Positions 11,384-22,686 of a stretch of 64,000 nt of DNA are shown here, one piece after another. The position numbers and the translations under genes were made by a program. Source of the DNA: Symbiodinium natans (lineage: Eukaryota > Sar > Dinophyceae > Suessiales > Symbiodiniaceae). The notes under the pieces are model-generated. The model was not told the origin of the DNA. It made no database searches and saw only the letters and a program-made list of their open reading frames with translations. The stretch spans positions 124,001 to 188,000 of the forward strand of contig CAJNDS010001224.1 of NCBI GenBank assembly GCA_905221605.1. The letters are read 5' to 3'. How positions within the stretch are numbered: position 1 is the stretch's first letter; every line of letters starts with the position of its first letter.

Positions 11384-13010
11384 TTGAGGCCTTGAAACCC
11401 TAAACACAGGCCTTGAGGCCTTGAAACCCTAAACGCTGGGCCCTGAGGCCTTGAAACCCTAAACGCTTGGCCCTGAAACCCTAAACACAGGCCCTGAGGC
11501 CCTCAAACCCTAAACACAGGCCCTGAGGCCCTGAAACCCTAAACACAGGCCCTGAGGCCTTGAAACCCTAAACGCTGGGCCCTGAAACCCTAAACACAGG
11601 CCTTGAAACCCTAAACACAGGCCCTGAGGCCTTGAAACCCTAAACGCTGGGCCCTGAAACCCTAAACACAGGCCCTGAGGCCCTGAAACCCTAAACACAG
11701 GCTTTGAGGCCTTGAAACCCTAAACGCTGGGCCCTGAAACCCTAAACACAGGCCCTGAGGCCCTGAAACCCTAAACACAGGCCCTGAGGCCTTGAAACCC
11801 TAAACGCTGGGCCCTGAAACCCTAAACACAGGCCCTGAGGCCCTGAAACCCTAAACACAGGCCCTGCCTTGAAACCCTAAACGCTGGGCCCTGAAACCCT
11901 AAACACAGGCCCTGAGGCCCTGAAACCCTAAACACAGGCTTTGAGGCCTTGAAACCCTAAACGCTGGGCCCTGAAACCCTAAACACAGGCCCTGAGGCCC
12001 TGAAACCCTAAACACAGGCCCTGAAGCCTTGAAACCCTAAACGCTGGGCCCTGAAACCCTAAACACAGGCCCTGAGGCCCTGAAACCCTAAACACAGGCC
12101 CTGAGGCCCCTGAAACCCTAAACGCCCTGAGGCCCTGAAACCCTAAACACAGGCCCTGAGGCCCCTGAAAACCCTAAACACAGGCCCTGAGGCCTGAAAC
12201 CCTAAACACAGGCCCTGAGGCCTTGAAACCCTAAACTGGGCCCTGAAACCCTAAACACAGGCTTTGAGGCCTTGAAACCCTAAACGCTGGGCCCTGAAAC
12301 CCTAAACACAGGCCCTGAGGCCCTGAAACCCTAAACACAGGCCCTGAGGCCTTGAAACCCTAAACGCTGGGCCCTGAAACCCTAAACACAGGCCCTGAGG
12401 CCCTGAAACCCTAAACACAGGCCCTGAGGCCTTGAAACCCTAAACGCTGGGCCCTGAAACCCTAAACACAGGCCCTGAGGCCCTGAAACCCTAAACACAG
12501 GCCCTGAGGCCTTGAAACCCTAAACGCTGGGCCCTGAAACCCTAAACACAGGCCCTGAGGCCCTGAAACCCTAAACACAGGCTTTGAGGCCTTGAAACCC
12601 TAAAAACGCTGGCCCTGCCCTGAAACCCTAAACACAGGCCCTGAGAAACCCTAAACTGGGCCCTGAAACCCTAAACACAGGCCCTGAAAACCCTAAGCCT
12701 TGAAACCCTAAACGCTGGGCCCTGAAACCCTAAACACAGGCCCTGAGGCCCTGAAACCCTAAACACAGGCTTTGAGGCCTTGAAACCCTAAACGCTGGGC
12801 CCTGAAACCCTAAACACGGCCCTGAGCCCTGAAGAAACCCTAAACGCTGGGCCCTGGAACCCTAAACACAGGCCCTGAGGCCCTGAAACCCTAAACACAG
12901 GCCCTGAGGCCTTGAAACCCTAAACGCCATGCCTTGGGGCCACCCTTGAGGCCCTGAAACCCTAAACGCCAGGCCTTGAGGCCCTGAAACCCTAATTAGG
13001 GTCTCAAGTG
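11384..13010. repeat. 80-bp higher-order satellite with CCCTAAAC cores
   Basis: Each 80-bp unit holds three sub-units, each GAAACCCTAAAC plus GCTGG, ACAGG or a variant, joined by GGCCCTGAGGCC. Spacing is exactly 80 at 12361, 12441 and 12521. About 20 units with small deletions. Looks derived from degenerate telomeric repeats. Confidence 0.85.
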
Positions 13011-13071
13011 TTTAGGGTCTCAAGGGTTTAGGGGCTCAACGGTTTAAGGTCTCAAGGGCATTGTGGGCCTT

Positions 13072-13425
13072 GGGCCTTGCCCACCAATTTTTGGGCCTTG
13101 CCCACGAATACTTGGGCCTTGCCCACGAATATTTGGGCCTTGCCCACGAATACTTGGGCCTTGCCCACGAATATTTGGGCCTTGCCCACGAATATTTGGG
13201 CCTTGCCCACGAATATGTGGGCCTTGCCCACGAATATTTGGGCCTTGCCCACGAGTTTTTGGGCCTTGCCCACGAACCAGCAACGCCAGAAATTCGTGGG
13301 CAAGGCCCAAAAATTCGTGGGCAAGGCCCAAAATCCGGATTTTGGGCCTTGCCCACGAATATTTGGGCCTTGCCCACGAATCTTTGGGCCTTGCCCACGA
13401 ATATTTGGGCCTTGCCCACGAATAC
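13072..13425. repeat. 21-bp tandem repeat with an internal inversion
   Basis: GGGCCTTGCCCACGAATATTT at exactly 21-bp spacing (13093, 13114, 13135...). Two units at about 13292-13332 are inverted, then the original orientation resumes. 21 is divisible by 3, so all six frames are open; those frames are not taken as genes. Confidence 0.85.
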
Positions 13426-13840
13426 CATTAAGGTTTATAATTATATGGTAGGAGAGGTTTAGGGATTGGGGATTGGGGTTTAGGGTTTAGGGTTTGGGGT
13501 TTAGGGTTTGGGGTTTCGGGTTTGGGTTTCGGGCTTAGGGTTTAAGGATTCGGGTCCGGATGAGTATGTAACCCTGGCGAAAAAAGGTCCACCTTTCAGC
13601 TTTGAAGGGGTCCCTCAGACGCTGTTAAGCCCTAACCCTAAACCCTAAACCCTGAAGTCCTAAAGGCTACTTTCTCAGCACCTAAGTACCTCCAGAACCA
13701 CTGGTTGAAGTGTGGGGGGGTAGTGCCCAAAGAGAGCCCAAGGCCCCTGAGAAATCTGGCTGAAGTAATTGGTAATAAGGATCCCTGCATGGTGTAAGGT
13801 ACATTCCTTACTTAGCGGGTATTAGCCTCTCCTCTCTGGG

Positions 13841-13844
<4 letters not shown>

Positions 13845-13900
<56 letters not shown>

Positions 13901-13920
13901 AGAGAGCGAGAGAGAGACAG
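13845..13920. repeat. (AG)n microsatellite
   Basis: About 25 GA units, degenerate beyond 13897. A CT tract at 5277-5355 is similar. Confidence 0.95.
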
Positions 13921-13983
13921 AGAGCCGAATAAAGCAGGGGACACAAGCAGCAAGAGGAAGAGAGACAGAGAGAGAGGAACGAC

Positions 13984-14036
13984 CCCGAGATCATAGCGCC
14001 AGCCTCCTCAAGCTCCGCTACGGTCAGGTGGCCGTC
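13984..14036 (-). CDS. Putative exon, EF-hand-like
   Basis: Frame EDGHLTVAELEEAGAMI. The DGHLTVAELE part resembles the second half of an EF-hand calcium-binding loop (D-G-x-L-x-x-x-E), but the first acidic positions would have to come from the previous exon. Acceptor CTCCGGAG. Confidence 0.45.
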
Positions 14037-15504
14037 CTCCGGAGATTTCGCGGCAGGGGGGGGGGGGGATTGGGGGAGGGTTGAGCTTCTTCTCGGCGAG
14101 CAATTTTAAACCATCTGACAGGTATCCCTGGAAGGAATTCAGGGCTCAGGCTTTCGGGTTTAGGGTTCAGGGCTCTGGGTTTTAGGGTTATCGTCTAGAA
14201 ACCAACAACGGGGGAAACAACACGTCCCAAGGACCTGGGCCTGCCTAGCCTCGCGGCTGGCAACTCAAACCCCAAACCCTCCATCATGCTTCCCTAAACA
14301 AGGGTTTACGGTTTAGGGTTTAGGGTTTAGGGTTTATGGTTAAAACCCTGTGCTGAGCCAGAAACCTCCCGAACTGACAAAAAGTCCTAAGGTTGCTTTC
14401 GGTTTAGTATATGGGAGCGCCCTAAGGGCGGGTAATGTTACAACGCCAGAAGCAATATTAACAGGTCTTGCAGTTCGCAGTCAGCTACTTTTTGCTTATG
14501 ATTATTCTTCTTAGAACTATTCTTCTTATTATTATTCTTTTTGTTCCTGTTCTTGTTCTTCTTATTCTTCGGAAAAGTCACAACTTGCCTGGGTGCCTCA
14601 TGGTACCAGCTAGTGACTCAAGTTCCCAGCTGCCCCAATGCCAACCCCTGTGCATTGCGCATTTTCAATATTCTTTGGCGCCCGCATTGCTGGAATGACC
14701 ACTTAGGGGTTAGGGTTTAGGGTTTAGGGTTTACGGGTTTCCGAGCTGAACTCTCTGAGGACCACCACATGAAGCTCCTAAAGCCTGTCAACACAACTTC
14801 TTACAGTTTAGGGTTTAGAGCCCAATATACCCCTTAATAAAGGAATGTTCCTGAGAATGTAATAGGGTCGCTAATGATGGAAATAATAAGTCCTTAGTTC
14901 AGGGAGTGTTCGAGTCCCTGGGTCCTCATCGCGGTCTGCCAAGCGAAGTGCCTGAGAAAGCGAGGGTGTTGCCTTGCCGCGGAGCTCGCGAGGGGCGTGC
15001 AGGTTTTGTCGAAGAAACCCTGAAGACCCAACTTTCAAACAAAGACTAGAATTAGGGCCTATGTCATGAGGAATATATCAAGAGGACGTTGGTAATTCTG
15101 TACGCACCTGTGTTTTTGTGAGAGCTCGGAGAAGCTCTGATGCCTTGAGAGGCCTACGTAGCCCTCTCTGGCTGTGCCCAGCACACCCCGCAGGCCCCGA
15201 AGCACGGTGACTAAACTATACTGTAAATTAGGGTTTAGGGTTTAGGGTTTAGGGTTGAGGGTAGATTAGATCATATCAGGGAAATCGTCCATAAATGGTA
15301 CTGGGGACCCTAACATGAGTCAGGCTAAAAGTCCTTGAATGATAGCATGGGTTAGGGACCCTCCCTTGGATGAGAACAAAACGTGATAACAGGGCATGTT
15401 CCCCAAAACTAGGGGGGTATTCGAGTCTCTGAGCATGCCCCTAAACCCTGAAGCCTAAACCCTAAAGCCCTAAAGCCCTAGAGCCCTAAAGACCTAAAGC
15501 CCAC

Positions 15505-15539
15505 CTCGCGTCGCATTGCTCTCTTCAGGAGGACGAGGC
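15505..15539 (-). CDS. Putative short exon
   Basis: 35 nt, acceptor CCTTGAG, donor CGAG|GTGGGC. Encodes PRPPEESNATR. Confidence 0.45.
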
Positions 15540-16185
15540 CTCAAGGAGAGAGGGGGGGGGAGGCTTCTCCGGACAGCTATGACTCTCGGGGTGCTAGGGC
15601 TTTTAGGGCTTTAAGGGGTTTAGGGATATTTAGGGTTTGGGGTTTAGGGATACGTATCGGGTTTTAGGGATATAGGTTTCAGGGTTGTAGGGAAAAAGGG
15701 TTCAAGCCCCACTTTATCTCAAGGCTCCTGAGTAGCCCATTAACTATAAAAGAATAAGGGTACAGGGAACCTAGAACCGCCAAAATGCAAAAGGGTACAA
15801 CTCAGCTACCAAGTAAAGGAGCCTTCTGAAGAAACCCCTTAGGGAATGCAGGCCAGATTAATCCCAAAAACACGTCTTTAAAGGTTGCCAAAGATGCCTG
15901 CAGACGGTTTTGGCAACACCCCCTGCAAAAAGAAGGCTAGTTTTCTTCTGGTGCCACCCATTCTCTACTACCTCAGGCCTCTACAACCCGAGATCTGTAG
16001 ATCTCAGCCCAAAAACCTTCGCCCAGAAAAAAATCGAAAGCCTTCCACAACTCTTCGCCCACTGAACCCTGGAACCCTAAACCCTAAACCCTACACCCTG
16101 GCCCTAGCGAACACTCTCAGCGCACAACTTTGCTCCATCTCCCGGGATACTGCTGCCGCCGGGACGCCTCCTTGAAAGAGGAGTT

Positions 16186-16295
16186 CCCAGAGAGCCCAAT
16201 TCCCCTCAATTCAGCAATATTCCTTGAACCATATAGGGATCCATAGTATGACTTAAGGGATATTCCTTAATTGAAGGGGTATTGGGCTCTTTGGG
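16186..16295. mobile_element. Family A MITE/introner, complete
   Basis: 110 bp with about 20-bp inverted ends CCCAGAGAGCCCAATTCCCC and GGGGTATTGGGCTCTTTGGG; inner AAGG/CCTT palindromic blocks. No coding capacity. Confidence 0.75.
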
Positions 16296-16759
16296 TTTGA
16301 AGGTTTAGGGAAGAGCTTTGAGCTGTTCTGCTGCGCTGCAAGGCGCGACGAGGACGCCTGCACAGCTCCGGGGACCCTCACATGTGAAAAGGGGTGTCAC
16401 ACTGTTCTGAAATCTTTGAGAGATATGCTCTCCGTGAAACTTCGCGACCTCCAATCAGGTATTGCCCAAGATGGGCTATCGACCTCTGTAGTTGGGTTTT
16501 GGGGTTTAGGGCAGCTGGGCTATGGGGGATTATTGTAGGGCTTCTGTCGGGATACTAAGTAGACTTGTTAAGTCAAAAGAGCTGCCAAGTAAGACCATAA
16601 AAAGGCCCTTTATAGGGTTAAACATGGGGTTCAGGAGCCCTAATAGCTTCACGCTAAACCCTAAACCCTTTTGCAACTGGACTGAAACCCTAAACCCTAA
16701 ACCCTTTGCCAAGTTTATGTAAGCCCTACGCGGGCTAATGGCCCATCTGGGAACTGCTT

Positions 16760-17400
16760 GGTTCCTCAGCCGACTGATGCACCTTGAAATAATAGTATGT
16801 GGTCATTAAGAACATGCACAATAAACGAACTAACTTTCCCTGCTCACAAAATTATATCGCGGGACTAATTTTCCCACTCACTAGATTTTATCGGGCGGGG
16901 GGGGGGGGGGTGCATGAATATCTTCTTATATTATGCGCACGCAAAAAGAGGCTTAATGAGTGCGCCAATATTAATATTGCTTCGCTGATTAGTTTCAGTC
17001 ACACATGCAACATTACTACAACGCGCTCTCTTCTCTCTATTTGTTATCGCGTTTTACAATATTCCTATTTGCCCGGTACTGTTCGTATATTAGTATTATG
17101 CGAATAGGAAATGATTGCATGTGCGAATAAACACGCCAAGAACCCCACAACAAAATTGCACTAGCGTGCGAAAAATACAAGAGAGCCGCACGCTTCAAGC
17201 CCAAACATAATATGATGAGAGCAGTGAATAAACAACACCTCAACATGCAGGTAAATACAGGGTCTTTTTTTCGTACTTTTAAATGCAAGATTAGTATCGA
17301 GCTTGTACATGAAGAGATGAAGGCCTTAGAAACTGACTCTTGTATTCACTGCGTTGTTGATACACCTTTCATGTAATACGCTATTTCCTGAGCTCTTGTT
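16760..17400. other. Array-free stretch without recognised exon
   Basis: About 640 bp without TTTAGGG units, A/T-richer than average, with TTAATATTG-type words and a poly-G run at 16897. Open frames here are weak. I see no gene. Confidence 0.4.
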
Positions 17401-18529
17401 CTTGGGGTTATGCCTCTAAACCCCAAGGCCTAACCCCCAAACCCAGCCCTTCAACGGCCGCTCGGCAGAAGCGGTCGCCTGCTGGCAACTGCGTGCCTTT
17501 CGCTTCCTGCAGGGAGGCTCATGGCTGCATCCCAAAGAACCCTTAGTACCCCTTTTCGTGTTTAGGGTTTAGGGTTTCGGGCCGAATATACCCCTGAATT
17601 CAGGAATGTTGGAGTACATCCTAGTATCGGCCCCTATATGGTTGAAGCTGTATTCGTTGGTTCAAGAGTTTTGGGCTCACGTGCTTCCAGGTTTTGTGTG
17701 TGCGCTTAGCAGCAGGGAGCCCCCCCGCCCCCCCCAAAGTCTTTTTATCGGTGCCTAAACCCTAAACCCAAACCCCAAACCCTAAACCCTAGGCCCTGAC
17801 TTAACGAATGGTGCCTGACTTCATTCTGGGGTTGTACCTTGAACCCTTGAGGTTGTACCCTTGGGGTTTTGGGGATCCTTTTCAAAGGTCCTTAAAGTGG
17901 TAGAAGGGCCATACCGGGTTTGGGGTTTAGGGTTTAGGGCTAGGGTTCGAGGGGCCTTAATGATTAGAATAGGGTATACCAGGGGTACGAGTCTTAATCC
18001 GTGGCGGGTCTATACTCCCCAGGACCTCGCCTGAACAAAACACAACAAGCCCTTGAAACGCTTGGACTTCCTGAAGCCCTTAGAAGGCTTGGAGCCCTTG
18101 GATTGGAACCCTAAACCCTAAACCCTAAACCCAAAGCCCCAAACCTTTGGAGCCCTTGGAACCCCTGAGCTGACTCCGCCCACCCAGACAGGGATAGCAA
18201 GGAAGTCGGGGGATTCGGATCCCCGCAAGGGTTTAGGGTTTAGGGTTTAGGGTTTCGTGTAAATACTTCGAAGGGTTCTGCGGGGGGTGAAAGGTGTAAT
18301 ACTTGATGAGTGTACGGCGGCGAATTCGTAGCACGGCTCCCTAAGCCCTAAATCTTATTCCCTAGGCCCTGAACCCTATTCCCAAAGCCCTAAGCCCTAA
18401 ACCCTCTTCCTGCATTAAAGAATCTTGGGCTAAACCCTAAACCCTAAATCCTAAACCCTAAACCCTATAAACCTTAAACCCTAAAAACCCAAAACCCAAA
18501 ACCCTAAACCCCAGACCCTACCCGCACAC

Positions 18530-18587
18530 CTCCGCAGCCTGGTGCTCGAGCAAAGCAGCAAGTTCCTCTTGAAACTCTCCCACACGG
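18530..18587 (-). CDS. Putative exon, charged helix
   Basis: 58 nt, phase 2 to 0, acceptor ACCTAAG, donor GAG|GTGTGC. Encodes VGEFQEELAALLEHQAAE. Sits between CCCTAAA and TTTAGGG arrays. Confidence 0.6.
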
Positions 18588-19479
18588 CTTAGGTTTTAGG
18601 GTTTAGGGTTTAGGATTTAGGGTTTAGGGTGCACATGCACCCTTACGGGGGTCTAAGTTCCTCCTAATCCCCTTTAACCCAAAAGGGGTACCCATTTTAT
18701 ATTCCTAGGTTACTCTTAGTTAGATGGTCCCTCACCTTCTTTAAAGGGTTCTGATGTATGGGCGCCTGGGCTTTATACGGTATAAAAGGGTCCCCCTTTA
18801 AGTCCAGTATAAACCGAGTCAAACCCTCAGATAAACCCTAAACACTAAACATTGTGGACCAGCGCTGTGGGTTCGAATCTACCTTGAGCTGGTGTAGGAA
18901 AGGCCCTTGATTTTGAGAGCACCCTCCCCCCCTCCCCCCCCCGCCCCCCACCCTTCCGAAGCGTAGGGCGCAATGGCAGAGGTACATGGTACATACATGT
19001 AGGTGCATGTATATCTGTATGTGTACATGCGTGTATGCGTAATACATATACATAAAAAAACACATACATACATACATACATACATACATACATACATACA
19101 TACATACATACATACATACATACATGCATGTATGTATGTATGTATGGATGGATGTATGGATATATACATATATATATATGTATATATGTATCTGTATATG
19201 CATATGTTGTAGGCTGTCAGGACGCACATCCACGATGTAAGGCAAGGACTTTCCAAAGAGGACAAATCCCCCAATCAGCTTCAAAAGCTATATATTCGGG
19301 ACCCTTATTCATGTCTTAAGCAATGCGATTTGATAATTACGGGGCCCTTGACTTGGAGGTGGGCAGCTATAAGTAGGGGTAGAGGTACCCAACATAGGGT
19401 TATAAGTAGAGTTATCCTAGGTCCTAAACCCAAAACCCAAAACCCAACACACTAAACCTCATTATACCTACCCATCAGC

Positions 19480-19551
19480 CTCAAGCAAGCCCTTTACATC
19501 TTGAAACGGTGGACCCTGCCCATCCTCGAGCCCGAGCCACGAACCTCCTCC
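19480..19551 (-). CDS. Putative exon ending at a family N element with GC donor
   Basis: 72 nt, phase 0 to 0, acceptor AGGGCAG. Encodes GGSWLGLEDGQGPPFQDVKG. Donor GAG|GCTGATGGG is the family N end with GT changed to GC. Confidence 0.6.
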
Positions 19552-20074
19552 CTGCCCTCAAGGGTTTAGGGTTTGGGGTTTAGGGTTTCGGGGGCCCCAG
19601 ATCCCCAAACGAGCCCAACACCTCTTAAAACTAAGGACAAAAGCCCTTAACTCGCAGTAAGGATCCCACACTTTCCTCATAGGTTTAGGGGTTTTGGCCA
19701 CTCCAATGCTGAACTTGGAATCCTGCCAAAAACTAAAATGCTAGCTTTTCCTTTGGGTTTAGAGTACCCAAGAATGAAAAAAATGTTCCCAAGGATCCCT
19801 AAATAAGCCTCACTAAGCAGGCCAGAAAAGACCGAGTCCCACCCAAGCCCATGCCCTTAAAGGGGCTCAGGGTTTAGGGTTCAGGGAATTAGGGGTAAGT
19901 TTTAGGGCCCTGCACTCCGTTAGAATATAGGGAAGGCCCCCCCACCATTACTATCTACTGCTTCGGGACGAGCTACAAGCTCAGCCAACACACCTACTTA
20001 AAACCAAACCCCCCTGCTAACTCGATTTCAGCTCTGGAGACTTTAGGATGTCGGGGTGTAAGGTCACCCTAAAC

Positions 20075-20172
20075 CCGGTTTAGGGTTTAGGGTTTAGGGT
20101 TTCGGGTTTAGGGTTTACTAAACCCTAAACCCCAAACCCTAAACTTTAAACCCTAAACCCTAAACCCTAAAT
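20075..20172. repeat. Head-to-head telomere-like fold-back
   Basis: GGTTTAGGG units (20078-20117) run directly into CCCTAAA units (20119-20170). Confidence 0.85.
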
Positions 20173-20182
20173 GGGCCCGCAC

Positions 20183-20232
20183 CTCTTCATGCCGCCTTCT
20201 TGCCGCAGCCATCTCCTCCCACATATCTGTGG
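20183..20232 (-). CDS. Putative exon, charged helix
   Basis: 50 nt, acceptor CTTGAAG, donor GAG|GTGCGG. Encodes TDMWEEMAAARRRHEE. Confidence 0.6.
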
Positions 20233-20762
20233 CTTCAAGACTGAAACTTTGGTTTAGATACCCTCACACAATCATAAGGATTTAGGGTTTAGGGCTTAAG
20301 GGTTCAGGATTTATGGGTTATTTGTTTAGGGTTGAGGGTTCCCTTACATGATTCTGAGGATCCCTTATGTATGTTGAGGTGTATTCCTTCACTCAGGGAT
20401 ATTGGGCTCGAAGGATGGCAAGCCGAAATTTCGGGCCAGGGAACCCTAAACCCTAAACCCTAAACCCTAAACCCTAAACCCTAAACCCTAAACCCTAAAC
20501 CCTAAACCCCTAAACCCCAAACCCTAAACCCTGATATGGGTGGGTAGTAGTTGAGTTTTGTTAAGTCCGAAGCTTGCAAGGGCCATGGTGCAGCCACGAG
20601 CCTACCATCCGCACCCCTCCACACACACTCCTCCTCCGCCTAGACTTCGCAGGGTTTAGCAAGCCCAGAACCTTTAGGGGTCAGGGTTTAGGGTTTAGGG
20701 TTTAGGGTTTAGGGTTTAGGGTTCACACTCCTCTGATTCCCAACCCCCCGTCCCCTTCCCAC

Positions 20763-20838
20763 CTGAACCAGCGCGCATAACACAAAGTGCAGCCACCGGT
20801 GTCCTGGATTTCGGCTTGCAGCCTCTCCGCCTCTTTTC
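20763..20838 (-). CDS. Putative exon
   Basis: 76 nt, phase 1 to 2, acceptor GACTCAG, donor TTCAG|GTGGGA. Contains EAERLQAEIQDTGGCTLCYA. Both sites are strong. Confidence 0.65.
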
Positions 20839-21277
20839 CTGAGTCTAAGGGGTTTAGGGTTTAGGGTTTAGGGTTTAGGGTTTAGGGTTTAGGGTTTAGG
20901 GTTTAGGGTTTAGGGAAGCTCTTAGACCATAAAAGGGACCCTTCGTATGATTTAAGGGTATCTTCCTTGATGAAGGGGTACTGGGCTCTCTGGGAAACCC
21001 TAAACCCTAAACCCTAAACCCTAAACCCTAAACCCTAAACCCTAAACCCTAAACCCCATACCCATGGTCCCTGGGGATGGGTCCCTTACCTTCATTCAAA
21101 GGGTCCTGAAGTCTGGGCCTTTGGGTTTTGTAGGGTCTATAAGGGGTAAGGGCTCCCCACTTGAGGGCCCTTGGTTTAGCTAAGGAATGTAGCTTAAGCC
21201 ATATGGACGGCCTTTCGTATGATGTATAAAGTGCATTTCCTAAATCAAGGGTTTTTTTGGGACTCATTGGTTTCCAC

Positions 21278-21405
21278 TTCAGGCCATCAGCTTGCAGGGA
21301 GTCGGGGAAGAGGGTTCTCCGGACTTTGTCAAACATGATCGGGAGCCCGGATTCAACCGTTCTGAACCTAGCTACGCTGGCAGCTGGAAGGCGTCCAAAC
21401 CCATC
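21278..21405 (-). CDS. Putative exon
   Basis: Acceptor GCTTGCAG, candidate donor GAA|GTGGAA. Contains RFRTVESGLPIMFDKVRRTL then FPDSLQADGLK. Confidence 0.6.
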
Positions 21406-21519
21406 CTGCAAGCGCGGGAAGTCCCCTAAACCCTAAACCCTAAACCCTAAACCCTAAACCCTAAACCCTAAGCCCTACACTCCTAACCCCTCAATTCCGG
21501 ACCACGGGGGAGCCTTGAA

Positions 21520-21670
21520 GGCCTCTCAAGGGATTCTCTAGGGCACTTTTAGTCCCCCCCTATACCCTTCAAGGGATTCATAGGCTACCTTAAGTATCCC
21601 CATAAACCTTTTAAGGGATTCCATAGGGTACCTTGGATCCCCCTATACCCTTCAAGGAATTTCTCAGGGT
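21520..21670. repeat. ~50-bp tandem repeat, three units
   Basis: CAAGGGATTC...AGGG(T/C)A(C/A)...CCCCxxTA blocks repeat; similar to 1262-1363. Confidence 0.6.
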
Positions 21671-21716
21671 AACTGTACTCATAACCCTACTTATAATACC
21701 CCTAAAAGGCCTTATA

Positions 21717-21751
21717 GGGGTTATCCCAATTATTATAATTGGGATAACCCC
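21717..21751. repeat. Perfect 35-bp hairpin
   Basis: Arms GGGGTTATCCCAATTAT / ATAATTGGGATAACCCC (17 bp each) around a single T, inside the family N-type intron following exon 21774-21875. Confidence 0.9.
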
Positions 21752-21773
21752 GTATTTATTAAGCCCCATGAAC

Positions 21774-21875
21774 CTGGAAGTGTGTATCTGCAGCTAAGGG
21801 CACGGTCTTGTAGTAGCTGCTTGAAGGACACCGCGATGTCCCTGGTGGCCTCTTGCTCCCTGCGCTGCCGATGCA
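21774..21875 (-). CDS. Putative coiled-coil exon ending at a family N element
   Basis: 102 nt, phase 1 to 1. Acceptor AACCGCAG, donor CCAG|GTTCATGGGG. Contains RREQEATRDIAVSFKQLLQD. The donor is exactly the family N terminus. Confidence 0.7.
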
Positions 21876-22084
21876 CTGCGGTTTAGGCTCTGGCCCCCCT
21901 AAACTCTAAACCCTAAACCCCAAACTTCAGGGTTTAGGGTTTAAGGTTTAGGGCTACAAGGGAGTCTAAGGAGGGAGGTGACTCAGCACAAGCCCTCGAG
22001 ACCCTAACCCCGAAACCCTGAACCCCTAACTCCCTGAAAGTTTTTCCCAAAGGCTTTCATTGGGGAGAGGAACCCTAAAAGGGG

Positions 22085-22138
22085 GTTTGGGGTTTGGGGT
22101 TTGGGGTTTGGGGTTTGGGGTTTGGGGTTTGGGGTTCA
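22085..22138. repeat. TTTGGGG variant array
   Basis: Seven consecutive GGTTTGG-type units without TTTAGGG. Confidence 0.85.
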
Positions 22139-22318
22139 TATACCTTTGTTGGATTATGGTAGTAGAGGGTAGATGACCCGAATCTGAGGGTTCATTTGGT
22201 CACCAAGGTCTCCCCTTAAGGATCCTAGAATTTGAGTTCAGATCACAGGGTTCGCGAGACTGCTTGGCCAGGCTAACGCCCAACACTCAACACCTGCAAC
22301 CTCGCCCGAACGATTTGG

Positions 22319-22412
22319 GCTGGGATGTTCCCCCTATACTAACAGTCCTTAAGAGGGAGAAATAGGGGGTACTATCATCACTATTAAGGACTGTTCGTGT
22401 ACAGGGGTAACA
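22319..22412. mobile_element. Family B element
   Basis: GGGATGTTCCCCCTATACTA and inner AACAGTCCTTAA / TTAAGGACTGTT inverted blocks; the right terminus is worn. Confidence 0.6.
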
Positions 22413-22579
22413 GCCAACAAATGGGGGGGGTTCACTACTATTTGCTTAGGATTCCCAAAGGAACTTTAAAAATTGATCCCTATATTACCCTTGTAAGGAA
22501 GAGTGGTTTTTTTGGGAGGAGGGGGGGGGGTTCTTAAGCAATTAGCCTCAACCCTAAACAGTGAATCCTAGACCCTAAG

Positions 22580-22686
22580 GGCCATTCGAGTGCTCGGGCG
22601 TTCCCCAGATGAAGTGAGAAGTGGGGCCTCGTCAGAGCCTCTTTGTTCTCCTCAAACCGCCGCTGGCAGTCTGCATGCTCGTCCTG
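22580..22686 (-). CDS. Putative exon, coiled-coil-like
   Basis: Frame DEHADCQRRFEENKEALTRP then a more hydrophobic tail. Charged heptad-like pattern. First of several helical exons down to 18.5 kb that may form one coiled-coil protein. Confidence 0.55.

Noticed and set aside
11510-11698. GFRVxGLGF-type peptide frame (also at 37836 and 60496)
   Set aside because: These peptides are what TTTAGGG/TTTGGGG arrays and the derived satellite encode; no independent coding signal.
13036-13462. Six overlapping frames of about 90-130 codons
   Set aside because: They are translations of a 21-bp repeat lacking stops in any frame.
18850-18900. GGTTCGAATC word resembling a tRNA B box
   Set aside because: No A box, no acceptor stem, and the T stem does not pair.
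21049-21411. 120-codon minus frame taken as one gene
   Set aside because: Only 21278-21405 looks coding; the rest of the frame runs through inverted-repeat elements and array DNA.
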